Part shown: in pieces, positions 63,237-64,000 of the stretch
Numbering within the stretch: position 1 is the stretch's first letter
Layout of the letters: each line of letters begins with the position of its first letter
Source of the DNA: Chamaea fasciata
Taxonomy: Eukaryota > Chordata > Aves > Passeriformes > Sylviidae
Length of the DNA stretch: 64,000 bases
Assembly: GCA_029207755.1 (NCBI GenBank)
Contig: JARCOQ010000004.1
Coordinates: forward strand, 37,473,685-37,537,684
Reading direction: 5' to 3'
The notes under the pieces: generated by a model
What the model was told of the DNA's origin: nothing
The model's database searches: none
The model's input: the letters and a program-made list of their open reading frames with translations, nothing else
Made by a program: the position numbers and the translations under genes

Positions 63237-64000
63237 ACCCTTTTTTTTGAAAATTAACTTAAAAGCTTTAACTTATCCAGACAACAAGGCATTTATTACA
63301 GAGTTGAATGGATTTTTTCGTTTTAGTTGTCTAATAAATTAACTTGTGCATGATACCACATCAGTAAATCATGTCTAGGTGAGCTAGTGTAGAACAATAA
63401 ATCTTATTGCCATGTTTGCTGCCATTGCTGCTTTTAAGAATTTGTGCTGTGTACAGTCTGTTCTGTTACTACAGTTGCTCATCATAAAAAGGGACCCTTT
63501 TTAGTCTCATATTAAAAATGAAAAACTTCTGATAATGTGAAATGCTACAGTCCATGTCAGAATACAGTCATAATGATTTTTTTATCAATGACTGGGGAGC
63601 TACAGACTACTGGACATACTAGCAATGAAAAGTTAATGAGAACGTTTAGAAAAACTCGCAGTTGTGATCTTTCCTTTAAGCAGAAATAAAGTATTCTGCA
63701 CACCTAGCTGGAAATGTAATTTTAAAGAGCTGATCATTTACCTTTTTGTACACCTCTTCCCTTGATCACAGTAATACTACTAGAATCATGTTTCCTGTGT
63801 TTATGATAAGGTGAAATATTCCCGCACTTTCTACGTATTTTAGTTTCTTCACAGCTTTATTGTCTACTTTTCATTGTTTATCAATTAATATGTGAAATCA
63901 ACAGAAGAAATATTTGTAAACAATACTTCATCCCTGAAGATGGATCTTTTGCTACAGTTTGAGGTCAAAGATGAAAAACGTTTATAGTGATTTTTGCTGC
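63237..64000. other. Unique AT-rich non-coding DNA
   Basis: Nothing recognised to the window end. Confidence 0.5.

Noticed and set aside
1..64000. CRISPR arrays, bacterial operons, rRNA and tRNA genes
   Set aside because: No spaced direct repeats, no ribosome-binding-site/ORF organisation and no cloverleaf sequence were seen; the DNA is vertebrate in character.

Overview
The window looks like non-coding DNA from a bird, most likely a songbird (passerine). The evidence is AT-rich, CpG-poor sequence carrying many 3'-truncated CR1 LINE fragments with the avian CR1 tail (short ATTCTATG-like units), plus several families of solo long terminal repeats (LTRs) with termini typical of avian ERVL, ERV1 and ERVK elements. 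I found no intact protein-coding gene, exon series, tRNA, rRNA or CRISPR array. Open frames longer than 60 codons are chance frames, microsatellite translations, LTR sequence or decayed CR1 ORF2. The window is probably intergenic DNA or the interior of a very large intron.

Layout. 1-13.3 kb is mostly unique AT-rich DNA with one CR1 copy (5.0-5.6 kb), a CR1 tail (12.3 kb) and two hairpins. 13.3-15.2 kb is a cluster of three minus-strand LTRs. 18.0-19.3 kb holds a CR1 scrap and an ERV1-like LTR. 19.3-32.7 kb is mostly unique, with a perfect 16-bp hairpin (21.2 kb), an A/C-only tract (23.6 kb) and a TATC-type microsatellite (26.2 kb). 32.7-33.5 kb is a solo LTR with a perfect 5-bp target-site duplication (TSD). 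An (AT)25 run lies at 35.3 kb and a 404-bp pentanucleotide array at 39.8-40.2 kb. 40.7-43.4 kb carries head-to-head CR1 tails and an ERVL LTR whose middle is occupied by a 211-bp stretch without a single A. 44.5-50.7 kb is the most repeat-dense part: an ERVK-like LTR, two CR1 copies with ORF2 remnants and two minus-strand solo LTRs. 50.7-61.1 kb is about 10 kb with almost no recognisable element. 61.1-63.2 kb holds a long ERVL LTR and an ERV1-like LTR.

No genes act together here. The functional signals present are those of old retrotransposons: LTR poly(A) signals, one TATA-like box, and broken reverse transcriptase. The most unusual structures are the pure 76-unit CTCCT array with its graded edge, the A-free G/T tract inside the LTR, two long perfect hairpins with 6-nt loops, and two LTRs about 97% identical in direct orientation 34.7 kb apart. 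I do not see a convincing undescribed biological system.
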